This document shows positions 26,452 through 35,389 of a DNA stretch of 64,000 bases, one piece after another. Source of the stretch: Achromobacter arsenitoxydans SY8. GTDB taxonomy: Bacteria; Pseudomonadota; Gammaproteobacteria; Burkholderiales; Burkholderiaceae_B. The notes beneath the pieces were generated by a model. The model did not search any database, was not told where the DNA came from, and saw nothing but the letters and a program-made list of their open reading frames with translations. The position numbers and the translations under genes were made by a program. The number at the start of each line of letters is the position of its first letter. The stretch's first letter is position 1. Location: positions 1-64,000 of the forward strand of contig NZ_AGUF01000046.1 of the NCBI RefSeq assembly GCF_000236785.1, given 5' to 3'.

Positions 26452-27954
26452 CTACTCGCCGAACTTGATGCCCTGCGCCAGCGGCAGGTTGCGCGAATAG
26501 TTGATGGTGTTGGTGGCGCGGCGCATGTAGTTGCGCCAAGCGTCAGAACCCGATTCGCGGCCGCCGCCGGTTTCCTTTTCGCCGCCGAAGGCGCCGCCGA
26601 TTTCGGCGCCGGACGTGCCGATGTTGACGTTGGCGATGCCGCAGTCGGAGCCGGCGGCCGACAGGAAGGTCTCGGCTTCGCGCAGGTCGTTGGTGAAGAT
26701 GGCGGACGACAGGCCTTGCGGCACGCCGTTCTGCATGGCCAGCGCGTCGCCGAATTCCTTGTAGCGCATCACGTACAGGATGGGCGCGAAGGTTTCATGG
26801 CAGACGACGTCGGTCTGGCCAGGCATTTCGGCGATGGCCGGGCGCACGTACCAGGCGTCGGGGTACTGGTCGGCCAGTACGCGTTCGCCGCCCGTGACCT
26901 TGCCGCCCTGTTCGCGGGCGGCGGTCAGCGCGGTCTGCATGGCGTCGAAGGATACGCGGTCGATCAGCGGGCCGACGAGGTTGCCGCTGTCCAGCGGGTT
27001 GCCGATGGGGGCGCTGGCGTAGGCCTTGTGCAGGCGCTGGAGCAGTTCGTCGGCCACGCTTTCATGGACGATCAGGCGGCGCGTGGTGGTGCAGCGCTGG
27101 CCGGCGGTGCCGATGGCGCCGAAGACGATGCCGCGGGCGGCCATGTCCAGGTCGGCGGTGGGGCCGACGATGATGGCGTTGTTGCCGCCCAGCTCAAGCA
27201 GGACGCGGCCGAAGCGCTGCGCGACCCGCGGGCCGACCTGGCGGCCCATGCGGGTGGAGCCGGTGGCCGATACCAGCGCCACGGTGTGGGAGTCGACCAG
27301 GGCTTCGCCGACTTCGCGGCCGCCGATCAGGACTTCGGACAGGCCGGCGGGCGCGTCGCCAAAGCGCTGCATGGCCTGGGCGAACAGGGCCTGGCAGGCC
27401 AGGGCGGTCAACGGCGTCTTTTCGGACGGCTTCCAGACGACGGCGTTGCCGCAGACGATCGCCAGGGCGGAGTTCCAGGCCCAGACGGCGACCGGGAAGT
27501 TGAACGCGCTGATGACGCCCACGACGCCCAGCGGATGCCAGGTTTCCATCATGCGGTGGCCGGGGCGTTCGGAGGCGATGGTCAGGCCATAGAGCTGCCG
27601 CGACAGGCCGACGGCGAAGTCGCAGATGTCGATCATTTCCTGGACCTCGCCTTCGCCTTCGGCCACGATCTTGCCGGCTTCCAGGCTGACCAGGCGGCCC
27701 AGTTCGCTTTTGTGCTGGCGCAGCGTTTCGCCGAACAGGCGGATCAGTTCGCCGCGGCGCGGGGCGGGCACGTCGCGCCACGCCTGGCTGGCCTGGCGCG
27801 CGCGGGTGATGGCGGAATGGGCCTGGGCCACCGTGTGTTCACGCACCTGGGCCAGTTCGGCGCCGTCGATCGGGCTGCGGGCAATCAGCGTGCCGCCGGT
27901 GAGCACGCTGGAATTCAGTCCGAGATTACGCAGGATGTCTTGGGGAGTGTCCAT
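26452..27954 (-). CDS. Aldehyde dehydrogenase, ALDH7/AmaB-like (piperideine-6-carboxylate or aminoadipate semialdehyde DH)
   Basis: A 500-residue NAD-dependent aldehyde dehydrogenase. The nucleophile Cys288 (GQRCTTTRR), general base Glu254 (LELGGNN) and NAD-site FNFPVAVW are present. The ending NYMRRATNTINYSRNLPLAQ and the GTSGAEIGGAFGGEKETGGG stretch are typical of the ALDH7/antiquitin group, which oxidises alpha-aminoadipate semialdehyde (delta1-piperideine-6-carboxylate) in lysine breakdown. It diverges from an amino-acid transporter and FAD oxidase operon, which supports that role. Close relatives acting on other semialdehydes cannot be excluded. Confidence 0.9.
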   Translation of the reverse strand: MDTPQDILRNLGLNSSVLTGGTLIARSPIDGAELAQVREHTVAQAHSAITRARQASQAWRDVPAPRRGELIRLFGETLRQHKSELGRLVSLEAGKIVAEGEGEVQEMIDICDFAVGLSRQLYGLTIASERPGHRMMETWHPLGVVGVISAFNFPVAVWAWNSALAIVCGNAVVWKPSEKTPLTALACQALFAQAMQRFGDAPAGLSEVLIGGREVGEALVDSHTVALVSATGSTRMGRQVGPRVAQRFGRVLLELGGNNAIIVGPTADLDMAARGIVFGAIGTAGQRCTTTRRLIVHESVADELLQRLHKAYASAPIGNPLDSGNLVGPLIDRVSFDAMQTALTAAREQGGKVTGGERVLADQYPDAWYVRPAIAEMPGQTDVVCHETFAPILYVMRYKEFGDALAMQNGVPQGLSSAIFTNDLREAETFLSAAGSDCGIANVNIGTSGAEIGGAFGGEKETGGGRESGSDAWRNYMRRATNTINYSRNLPLAQGIKFGE

Positions 27955-28186
27955 GCCGGTTCCTTGGATGGCCAGCGAAGGAATTACCTTCGCCTTAAGG
28001 GTTATGCCTAAGTGGCGATTCTGGAAAAAAATTTACTATACGAAACTATGACGTGAAATGCGAAATATTTTTGAGGCGCCAGTCTTCTGAGGCCTCTTGA
28101 ATCGCCAGTGCCAGCCGAAGTCCGTTTCTCCGCGGGTTTCTCCCGCAGGTCCCGGATGCCGGCCCACTCCACCAGAAGGTGAATCC

Positions 28187-28936
28187 GTGGCGGAACCGTT
28201 GCTCGTTGTCCAGGCAGTCACCAAGACCTATCAGCGCGACGGGCATCCCCCGCATCTGGCGCTGGACGGCATTGATTGCCAGCTCGAACGCGGCGAGGTC
28301 ATGGTCGTGGTGGGGCCGTCCGGCTCGGGCAAGAGCACCCTGCTGCGCACCCTTAACGGCCTGGAAAGCATCGACAGCGGCGCCATCCGGGTGAACGGCG
28401 TGTCCCTGACGGACCCGGCCACCGACGTCAACCACTGGCGCACCGAGGTCGGCATGGTGTTCCAGCACTTCAACCTGTTCCAACACCGTACTGCGCTCGA
28501 CAACGTGGCGCTACCCCAGCGCGTGGTGCGCGGCCGCAGCCGCGCCGACGCCGAGCGTTACGCCCGCGATTTGCTGGGCCGGGTCGGCATGGCCGAATTC
28601 GGCGACCGCTATCCCAGCCAGCTGTCGGGCGGTCAGCAGCAGCGCGTGGCAATCGCCCGGGCGCTGGCCATGGACCCCAAGCTCATGCTGTTCGACGAGG
28701 CGACGTCGGCGCTCGATCCCGAAACCGTGGGCGGCATTCTTGAATTGATGCGGGCGCTGGCGCGCGACGGCATGACGATGGCGGTCGTGACCCACGAAAT
28801 GGGTTTCGCCCGCGACGTCGGCGACCGGGCGCTCTTCATGGATGCCGGCCGCATCGTGGAAATGGGCACGCCGGACGAGGTCTTCGGCAACCCCAAAGAG
28901 GCGCGCACCCGCGCTTTCCTGGAAAAGATTCTGTAG
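28187..28936 (+). CDS. Polar amino acid ABC transporter ATP-binding protein
   Basis: A 249-residue GlnQ/HisP-type ATPase. Walker A is GPSGSGKST, the Q-loop FQHFNLFQH, the signature LSGGQQQR, Walker [14 protein letters not shown] and the H-loop [12 protein letters not shown], the usual polar-amino-acid pattern. It starts with GTG at 28187, preceded by AAGGTG. It is the first gene of the operon and works with the binding protein and two permeases that follow. Confidence 0.92.
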   Translation: MAEPLLVVQAVTKTYQRDGHPPHLALDGIDCQLERGEVMVVVGPSGSGKSTLLRTLNGLESIDSGAIRVNGVSLTDPATDVNHWRTEVGMVFQHFNLFQHRTALDNVALPQRVVRGRSRADAERYARDLLGRVGMAEFGDRYPSQLSGGQQQRVAIARALAMDPKLMLFDEATSALDPETVGGILELMRALARDGMTMAVVTHEMGFARDVGDRALFMDAGRIVEMGTPDEVFGNPKEARTRAFLEKIL

Positions 28937-29022
28937 TCCCGCCGGTCCGGCTTATCCGGGCGCTGCCGGCGTGATGTGCCTTGCCCGGAACGATATGGGT
29001 CAAATCACCAAAGGGGTTGGAA

Positions 29023-29814
29023 ATGCTGAAAATCAAACAATGGCTGGGCGTGGCCAGCGTCGCCCTGGCGGCCGCCACTGTGGCCCTGCCGGCACAGGCG
29101 GACGAACTTTCGGACATCATCAAGCGCGGCGAATTGCGCGTGGCGGTGCAGACATCCGGGCCGCTGATGAGCTTCATGGACAAGTCGGGCAAGCGCACCG
29201 GGCTGGCCGTGGAAGTGGCCAAGCGCATGGCCGACGACCTGGGCGTGAAGCTGGTGCTGCAGGATTATGAATGGAAGGGGCTGCTGCCGGCGCTGCTGTC
29301 CGGCAAGGCCGACATGGTGGCCGCCGACATGACGCCCACCCCGCAGCGCGCGGCCCAGGTGCTGTTCTCGCTGCCCATGTTCTACGCCGACACCGTGGCC
29401 GTGGTGCCCAAGGATTCTCCCTACAAGACCTACCAGGAACTCGACAAGGCCGGCGTCACCGTCGGCGCGCTGGGCGCCAGCACGTATGCGGAAGTCGGCA
29501 AGAAGATGCTGCCCAAGGCCACGCTGAAGGAATTCTCGGGCGGCAGCGCCCCGGTCGGGCAGGCCCTGTCCAGCGGACGATTGGACGCGGGCATCATGTC
29601 GCTGTCCACGGCCAACCAGTTCCTGGTCGACTTCGGCAACCTGCGGGTGCTGGAAGGCGTGATGGTGCGCGAGCCGCTGGCGTTCGCCGTCGGCCCCAAC
29701 GCGTTCCGCCTGAAATTCTGGCTGGACAACTGGCAGACCCTGAAGACGGCCGACAACACGCTGCCGGAGCAGGTAAGGTACTGGTATTCGACCGATTGGA
29801 AGAAAGACCACTGA
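29023..29814 (+). CDS. Amino acid ABC transporter substrate-binding protein
   Basis: A 263-residue periplasmic binding protein of family 3. The signal peptide ends at ALPAQA. The mature part starts with ELSDIIKRGELRVAVQ, the standard opening of this family, and includes the GVTVGALGASTY hinge and SGRLDAGIMS. RBS AAGGGG. It delivers an amino acid or derivative to the neighbouring permeases; the context suggests lysine, pipecolate or a related amine. Confidence 0.92.
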   Translation: MLKIKQWLGVASVALAAATVALPAQADELSDIIKRGELRVAVQTSGPLMSFMDKSGKRTGLAVEVAKRMADDLGVKLVLQDYEWKGLLPALLSGKADMVAADMTPTPQRAAQVLFSLPMFYADTVAVVPKDSPYKTYQELDKAGVTVGALGASTYAEVGKKMLPKATLKEFSGGSAPVGQALSSGRLDAGIMSLSTANQFLVDFGNLRVLEGVMVREPLAFAVGPNAFRLKFWLDNWQTLKTADNTLPEQVRYWYSTDWKKDH

Positions 29815-29832
29815 TCGGAGACGGGACCGCCC

Positions 29833-30525
29833 ATGGACTGGCTGATTGATTTCTATAACTGGCGCATCGTCAGCCAGTACACGGGCCAATTCGCCGAGGG
29901 CCTGGCCAACACCCTGATAGCGGCGGGCGCCAGCCTGGTGCTGTCGGTGCTGGCTGGCATCCCGCTGGCGCTTGCCCATATGTCGTCCCGCGGCGCCGTC
30001 TGGCGCCCGGTGGCGGCCTATGTGCAGTTTGTCCGCTCCACGCCGCTGCTGGTGCAGATCTATCTCGTCTACTACGCCGTGCCCGCGCTGATTCCCGGCG
30101 CAAAGGGCTGGAGCGAGATGCTGCTGGGCATCATCGCCATGACGGTGCACCACGCGGCCTACATGAGCGAAATCATCCGCGTCGGCATCGAATCCGTGCC
30201 GCGCGGCCAGGTCGAAGGCGCCAAGGCCTGCGGCATGAACTACCACCAGCGCCTGCGCTACGTCGTGCTGCCGCAGGCCTTCGCCAATACGCTGCCGCCC
30301 CTGCTGGGCCAGACGGCCGTGCTGATCAAGGACACCTCGCTGCTGTCGCTGATCACGGTCTTCGAACTGGTCGCGGCCGGCGTGCAGATGAACAGCGAGC
30401 GCATCGTGCCCAACGAAGCCTTCCTGACCATCGCGGCGGGCTATCTGCTGATCTACTGCGTCATGCTGCTGCTGTCCAAGGGCGTGAGCCTATGGCTGGC
30501 GGGTCCGGCCTGGAACGCGAGGTAA
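29833..30525 (+). CDS. Amino acid ABC transporter permease
   Basis: A 230-residue HisM/GlnP-type permease with about five transmembrane helices. The EAA-loop motif RGQVEGAKACGMNYHQRLRYV (shown in part) lies near residues 122-140, and the N-terminal FVRSTPLLVQIYLVYY is family-typical. It lies 18 bp after the binding-protein gene and 2 bp before the second permease, so the two form a heterodimeric channel. Confidence 0.92.
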   Translation: MDWLIDFYNWRIVSQYTGQFAEGLANTLIAAGASLVLSVLAGIPLALAHMSSRGAVWRPVAAYVQFVRSTPLLVQIYLVYYAVPALIPGAKGWSEMLLGIIAMTVHHAAYMSEIIRVGIESVPRGQVEGAKACGMNYHQRLRYVVLPQAFANTLPPLLGQTAVLIKDTSLLSLITVFELVAAGVQMNSERIVPNEAFLTIAAGYLLIYCVMLLLSKGVSLWLAGPAWNAR

Positions 30526-30527
30526 CC

Positions 30528-31217
30528 ATGCTGGAATCCTACCTTTCCACCGCCGGCGTCGTGCTGCCCTTTTTGCTCAAGGGCTTCTGGGAAACGCTGA
30601 AAATTTCCTTCGTGGCCATCATCGCCGGGTCGCTGCTGGGCTTTGTCATCGGCGTGATCCGCAGCTACCGCATCCGCGGCGTGCACCAGCTGCTGGGGCT
30701 TTATATCCACATTCTGCGCGGCACGCCGTTCCTGGTGCAGCTCTACATCTTCTACTTCGTGCTGCCCAGCACCGGCATCGAGCTGCTGCACTGGGATTCC
30801 GGGACGGCGGCCTTCGTGTCCCTGTCGGTGTACACGTCGTGCTATGTCGCCGAGATTGTCATGGGCGCCATCCAGGCCGTGCCGCGCGGTCAGACGGAAG
30901 GGGCGATGACCCTGGGCCTGCGCCCCTTGCAGATCCTGTGGCTGGTCATTCTGCCGCAGGCCATGCGGCTGATCGTGCAGCCCATGAGCGGCGTCTACGT
31001 CATGCTGATCAAAAGCACCGCCATCCTGTCGGTGGTCGGCATCACCGAACTCACGCGGCAGGGCGAGGTCTTCATCATCACGTTCCCGGCCAAGTCGCTG
31101 TTCATCTACGGCATGATCGCCGCCATCTACTTCATCTACTGCTACCCGCTCCTGCGCCTGGCCAACTGGCTGGAAAAGCGCCTGGCCGGGGGGCTGCAGG
31201 GCGCAAGCCTGCACTGA
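30528..31217 (+). CDS. Amino acid ABC transporter permease (second)
   Basis: A 229-residue partner permease with the same architecture: HILRGTPFLVQLYIFYF, the EAA loop PRGQTEGAMTLGLRPLQILW and a final helix near residue 195. Start at 30528 is preceded by GAGGT; 12 upstream codons overlap the first permease and are unlikely to be used. Confidence 0.92.
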   Translation: MLESYLSTAGVVLPFLLKGFWETLKISFVAIIAGSLLGFVIGVIRSYRIRGVHQLLGLYIHILRGTPFLVQLYIFYFVLPSTGIELLHWDSGTAAFVSLSVYTSCYVAEIVMGAIQAVPRGQTEGAMTLGLRPLQILWLVILPQAMRLIVQPMSGVYVMLIKSTAILSVVGITELTRQGEVFIITFPAKSLFIYGMIAAIYFIYCYPLLRLANWLEKRLAGGLQGASLH

Positions 31218-31226
31218 GCCGACGCC

Positions 31227-32519
31227 ATGGTCTCCGAGTACATCGACACCTACTACAAACGCACGCTCGCCGACGGCGAGACCTACTACCCGCCCCTGGC
31301 GGGCGCGGCCAGCGCCGACGTCTGCGTGATCGGCGGCGGCCTGGCCGGGCTGTCCACCGCGTTGGAACTGGCGCGGCGGGGCCGCAACGTCACCCTGCTG
31401 GAAGGCAAGCGCATCGCCTGGGGGGCGTCGGGCCGCAACGGCGGCTCGGTGTCGCCGGCGTTCTCGGCGGGCGCCGACGCCATCCGCAAGCATGTCGACG
31501 AAGACCACTACCGCCAGCTCTACCGGCTGTCGATGGAGGGCGTCGAGATCATCCGCGACAACATCCGCGACCTGCGTATCACCGACGCCCGCAAGGTGGA
31601 CGGGCGTCTGCGGGTCGTGCGCTACGAGGCCACCGACGCGTTGCGACAGTGGTGTGACAGCCAACAGCGCGACTTCGGGCGCGACGTCCGTCTGCTGACC
31701 CGCAGCCAGGTCCGGGAACGGCTGGTGTCGGACGTCTACTTCCAGGGCGTCGAGGATCCTGCGTCCTTTCACTTCCATCCGCTCAACTACGCGCGGGCGC
31801 TGGCCCGCGAGTGCGTCCGGCTGGGCGTGCGCATCCATGAAGATTCCCCGGTCGAGCAGGTCACGCTGGAAGGCGCGGTCAAGCACCTGAAGACGGCGCA
31901 GGGGCAGATTGACGCCGCCACCGTCGTGCTGGCCACTGGCGGCTACACCGGCGACGTCGTGCCCGCCCTGCGCCGCGCCATGCTGCCCATCGCCACCTAC
32001 ATCATGCTGACCGAGCCGCTGGGCGACCGCGTGCGCGAAGCCATCCGCAGCACCGCCGCCATCGGCGACGACCGGCGCGCCGGCAACTATTACCGCGTCC
32101 TCGATGGCGGCCGCATCGGCTGGGGCAGTAGAATCACCACCCGTGTCGACGACCCGCCCGATCTGGCCGAGTCCCTGCGCCGCGAATTGCTCAGCGTCTA
32201 TCCCCAATTGCAGGGGCTGCGCGTGGAAGCCGCGTGGTCGGGGCGCATGGCCTACGCGCGGCACCTGATGCCGCAGATCGGCCTTCTGGGGCCCGGCGTC
32301 TGGTATTGCACGGCGTTCGGCGGCCATGGCATGAACACCACCTCCATCGGCGGGCGCGTCGTGGCCGAAGGCATCACGGGCGACACCCAGCGCTACAAGC
32401 TGTTCGCGCCCTTCGGGCTGGCCTGGAACGGCGGCAGCCTGGGCACGGCGGCGGTTCAACTGACTTATTGGTCTTACCAGGCGCGCGACTGGTGGCGGGA
32501 GCGCCAATCGCGGGCATGA
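31227..32519 (+). CDS. FAD-dependent amino acid/amine oxidase (DAO family, AmaA/PuuB-like)
   Basis: A 430-residue DAO-family flavoenzyme. The Rossmann FAD motif VIGGGLAGLSTALELARRG lies at about 32-50, preceded by an YYPPL segment, and GASGRNGGSVSP is characteristic of gamma-glutamylputrescine oxidase and L-pipecolate oxidase (AmaA). A late CTAFGGHGMNTTSIGGRVVAEG forms the second FAD contact (shown without its end). It follows the transporter and stands opposite an ALDH7-like gene, so oxidation of L-pipecolate to piperideine-6-carboxylate, or of a lysine-derived amine, is the favoured reaction. Confidence 0.87.
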   Translation: MVSEYIDTYYKRTLADGETYYPPLAGAASADVCVIGGGLAGLSTALELARRGRNVTLLEGKRIAWGASGRNGGSVSPAFSAGADAIRKHVDEDHYRQLYRLSMEGVEIIRDNIRDLRITDARKVDGRLRVVRYEATDALRQWCDSQQRDFGRDVRLLTRSQVRERLVSDVYFQGVEDPASFHFHPLNYARALARECVRLGVRIHEDSPVEQVTLEGAVKHLKTAQGQIDAATVVLATGGYTGDVVPALRRAMLPIATYIMLTEPLGDRVREAIRSTAAIGDDRRAGNYYRVLDGGRIGWGSRITTRVDDPPDLAESLRRELLSVYPQLQGLRVEAAWSGRMAYARHLMPQIGLLGPGVWYCTAFGGHGMNTTSIGGRVVAEGITGDTQRYKLFAPFGLAWNGGSLGTAAVQLTYWSYQARDWWRERQSRA

Positions 32520-32531
32520 CAGGGTATACAG

Positions 32532-33116
32532 ATGCAAGGCAACAAACAGAGCGCATTGGCACAACGGCTGCGGGCCCTGCGCCAGGCGCGCGCATGGACC
32601 CTGAAGCAGGCGGCCGCGGCCACCGGCGTGTCCGCATCGACCCTGTCGAAAATCGAAAACAGCCTGCTGTCTCCCACCTATGACAACCTGATCAAGATCG
32701 CTGCGGGCCTGGACCTGGACGTGGCGGAACTCTTCACCGCGTCCGACGCCCACATGGGCACCGGCCGCCGCAGCCTGAGCCGCCAGGGGGAAGGGCGCCA
32801 GTACGAAACCCCGTACTACGACCACCGTCTGCTGTGCACCGCGCTGTCGCACAAACGCATGATGCCGTTCCACACCCGGGTCAAGGCGCGCTCCTTCGAC
32901 GAATTCCAGGACTGGAGCCGCCACGGCGGCGAGGAATTCGTCTATGTCCTGGAAGGCGAGGTCCAGCTCTATACGGAATTCTACGAACCCGCCCGCCTGA
33001 AGGCCGGCGAGAGCTTCTATATAGACAGCCGCATGGGCCACCGGGTGATCAGCCTGAGCCCGGAAGACGCCATCGTCCTGTGGGTGTCGACCCACACGGA
33101 TATCGGGGAAGAATAG
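32532..33116 (+). CDS. XRE family regulator with cupin sensor domain (PuuR-like)
   Basis: A 194-residue regulator: HTH_3 domain at about 10-65 (ATGVSASTLSKIENSLLSPTYD) and a cupin at about 110-190 (GGEEFVYVLEGEVQLYTE). This architecture controls polyamine and amino-acid catabolism, for example PuuR. It is the last gene of the transporter-oxidase operon, 12 bp downstream, and probably represses that operon and the divergent ALDH gene. Confidence 0.88.
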   Translation: MQGNKQSALAQRLRALRQARAWTLKQAAAATGVSASTLSKIENSLLSPTYDNLIKIAAGLDLDVAELFTASDAHMGTGRRSLSRQGEGRQYETPYYDHRLLCTALSHKRMMPFHTRVKARSFDEFQDWSRHGGEEFVYVLEGEVQLYTEFYEPARLKAGESFYIDSRMGHRVISLSPEDAIVLWVSTHTDIGEE

Positions 33117-33202
33117 GGGAGCGCCCAGGTTTGCGCGCAACAAGGTAAAATTCGGCGCCCGGACAGCTTCCGGGTGTCACTCCGGTGACTTCACCACACC
33201 GC

Positions 33203-33279
33203 GCGGCAGTAGCTCAGCTGGATAGAGCACGGGCCTTCTAAGCCTGAGGTCGGGGGTTCGAGCCCCTCCTGCCGCGCCA
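33203..33279 (+). tRNA. tRNA-Arg (anticodon TCT)
   Basis: A complete cloverleaf: acceptor GCGGCAG/CTGCCGC with discriminator G and encoded CCA, D-arm GCTC/GAGC, anticodon arm CGGGC-CTTCTAA-GCCTG with anticodon TCT (34-36), and T-arm with TTCGAGC. It reads AGA codons. Its 3' end is duplicated at 36331, marking it as an integration site. Confidence 0.97.
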
Positions 33280-33281
33280 GA
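33265..33281. repeat. attL: 17-bp direct repeat at the tRNA-Arg 3' end
   Basis: CCTCCTGCCGCGCCAGA, the last part of the tRNA including CCA, is repeated identically at 36331-36347. Sequence changes abruptly to AT-rich DNA after it. Confidence 0.85.
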
Positions 33282-33365
33282 ACATCTATATAAATCAGGC
33301 GATTACAGCGGTTTGGGGTTCGTTGGCAGGGCAATCATTAGAATAAAAATGCCTGCGTTAGAACT

Positions 33366-33966
33366 TTACTCCGTAGCCGAGGCCTTCTTTACCACCCGTC
33401 TGTCGCAGTGTTTGTGAGTCGTGGCCGGGTTGGCGTGAGCTGCGAAATCGTATGCGTCTTCGTTCCTGTTAGCGATCTTTGTAGTGATGGCTGCGGGTCG
33501 AATGTGCTGTAGGTTGAAGTACAGCGGATAAGCGGTGAGCGTCTTTTCGTTCACGGTCTCATCCACGGTCAAAAACCACGCCAATTGAGCATCCTTCCAG
33601 CTAGAGGATAGGCATCGGATCTTTGCTGGGCGCAAATAGGTTAGGGCTGACGGTGTTCTTACGAGCAAGGCCGCGAGCAACCACCACGCGCAGGGGCTTT
33701 GACCATTTCCGAACCTTTAACACCTCAATCTGGCCCTTCTTGCGCTTGGTCGAAAGGACCGTTATGTGGCGGAACAGGTGGATGTGTGTCTGAGTACGCT
33801 GCCGGTTGACCCGCGCGCCGCTGTAGGGATCAACCTGAGCAACAAGAACGTGCCCAATCGGGTGTTCCGTACCCCGCGCTGTAGCCAGGAGGAATAGCAC
33901 CTCCGGTATCAGACGGCAAAGGAATCGCTGCCTCCAATGCTTCGTCGGGAAGATCTGATTAAGCAA
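33366..33966 (-). pseudogene. Degenerate tyrosine integrase remnant
   Basis: Two overlapping minus-strand frames together resemble the catalytic domain of a phage-type tyrosine recombinase. The upstream frame contains TKRKKGQIEVLKVRKWS and a RKNTVSPNLFAPS strand; the downstream frame contains SWKDAQLAW, HIRPAAITTK and the terminal AAHANPATTHKHCDRR. The two lie in different frames, so a frameshift joins them. The position of the catalytic Tyr (normally Y-D-R-R) reads Cys. The N-terminal half is absent or unrecognisable. It sits beside attL with the orientation usual for tRNA-targeting integrases. Confidence 0.8.
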
Positions 33967-34390
33967 GCCATCAAAGCGCTACCCTAGCAACGACTGAACT
34001 ACTCGCTTTCCGTGGTGCCCACTGAAGTGGCGGAATTGGGGCGTTTGAGGATTTTCAGGGTCTTTGGGTTGAAAGGGTCTAGCGGAAAGTTGTGGGCAGT
34101 CGAACTGCAAGAGAGCTTCTACGAGGCGAACGCGCGCCGGCTGCCCAGAATCTCCAAGGCGTAAGTTTCCCCTGGGGCTGTGCTAGCGAATCCCTCGTGC
34201 CTATCAGCGAACTCAGGATCACAAAGGGTGAAACGAAAGTCTGATAGTGGTAATTGATAGTTCGCTAGCTGGTCAGAGGCCCGGCCGGCGAGCCCGTAGC
34301 GCACGTAAGCCTGGGCACGCGGCACTAAGTTTGATTTCGCGCGCAACTCGAAGTGCTCAGGGGTGAGGGCAGCAAGACGACAGCGTTAGC
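33967..34390. other. Island DNA with no confident gene
   Basis: Between the integrase remnant and the small membrane-protein gene. A 75-codon minus-strand frame at 34119-34346 is open but has no recognisable motif and no clear RBS; it may be a remnant of deleted cargo. Confidence 0.4.
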
Positions 34391-34753
34391 TTAACCTTCC
34401 GGCGAGTAATAGAGAGTCTTTCCGCAGGTACCGCAGAAGTGTTCGCGGGTATAACTATGCTGCATCAGACCGCGCACACGTATGTGAGTGCCGTCACAGC
34501 TAGCACATGACACCCGACGACGCTCGCAAGATTCCGGATACGTGCGTTTGTACCACTCGAAATTTCGCTTCTCAAATTTGTTAAGGCGAAAATACTGCCC
34601 AAAGCCGGCAAGGGTAAACGCCCCCCCGAAGATAAGCCAAAACAGCGAGCCAGTAGTATCACCGCGAGATATCAGGAAGGCTGCACCCAGCAGTAGAACC
34701 AGGCCAGCGAACCCGAAAACAAAACCGATAAACTTTAAAAACTTTCTTCGCAT
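34391..34753 (-). CDS. Small membrane protein with C-terminal zinc ribbon
   Basis: A 120-residue protein with two transmembrane helices (about 7-28 and 35-52) followed by a basic stretch and a cytoplasmic domain with two Cys pairs, CASC and CGTC, that should bind one zinc ion. RBS is weak. Function unknown; island cargo. Confidence 0.65.
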   Translation of the reverse strand: MRRKFLKFIGFVFGFAGLVLLLGAAFLISRGDTTGSLFWLIFGGAFTLAGFGQYFRLNKFEKRNFEWYKRTYPESCERRRVSCASCDGTHIRVRGLMQHSYTREHFCGTCGKTLYYSPEG

Positions 34754-34865
34754 TTTTTATCCGAAATTTGTAGCTTGAACGGACTCGACCAGCAGCCCGT
34801 GAAAAGATCCAGTGGGAGAGGCTTGAATATCTCAGTTACGCGTTGGTGGTTAAGGATCCTTTCTT

Positions 34866-35387
34866 CTACGTGGACGGAACTACCTCTGACGCACAGGTGA
34901 TGCTGTCCGTAGGCAGTAGCGAGTCGACGGTTTCAGCCCAAATTTGCATCGCATCCGCGCGACTTCGTGTACGTGTGGTCTGCGCATACACGAAATCAGG
35001 AACATCCGCCTTTACAGCACTCAAGCAGCTGCGATCATTGGAGTAAGCATTTAGATCGGCGGCAGTAGGCGTACGGCCGCTAGCCCCGCTGAGCATGGCT
35101 TTAGTGACCTGCAACGCGTAGGCCTCACCCCGCCTGAGCGCTTCGGCGTCTGCAAACGTCTGGCGCAGGGACTTGTCGATCTCGTCGCGCACGCCGTTTA
35201 AATCAGCGTCTGGACCTAGCAAGTCTTGCTCCTTTATCGTGAGCGGGCCCAATACCGGATGTTCCACCAGTGCCGGCCGCACGCCGACTACGTAATCATC
35301 GCCGGTTGCTGCACATCCGGCCAAGGAAGCTGCCGCAAGTAAACCAGCAACTGCAAATTTCGATTTGATACTCAAGTCTTTTGGCAT
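34866..35387 (-). CDS. Hypothetical lipoprotein (island cargo)
   Basis: A 173-residue protein with a lipoprotein signal peptide: basic N-terminus, hydrophobic helix and lipobox SLAGC at about residues 22-26. The remainder is mostly helical, with two further cysteines that could form a disulphide. Start lies 2 bp after the stop of the upstream lipoprotein gene, so they are co-transcribed. No family recognised. Confidence 0.7.
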   Translation of the reverse strand: MPKDLSIKSKFAVAGLLAAASLAGCAATGDDYVVGVRPALVEHPVLGPLTIKEQDLLGPDADLNGVRDEIDKSLRQTFADAEALRRGEAYALQVTKAMLSGASGRTPTAADLNAYSNDRSCLSAVKADVPDFVYAQTTRTRSRADAMQIWAETVDSLLPTDSITCASEVVPST

Positions 35388-35389
35388 GA

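Noticed and set aside
30453-33143. An 896-codon open frame on the minus strand across the permease, oxidase and regulator genes
   Set aside because: Shadow of three well-supported plus-strand genes; no motif, odd His/Gln/Asp-rich composition.
33601-33966. The 121-codon frame as a separate gene
   Set aside because: It continues, with a frameshift, into the next frame that carries the integrase C-terminus, so it is treated as part of one pseudogene.
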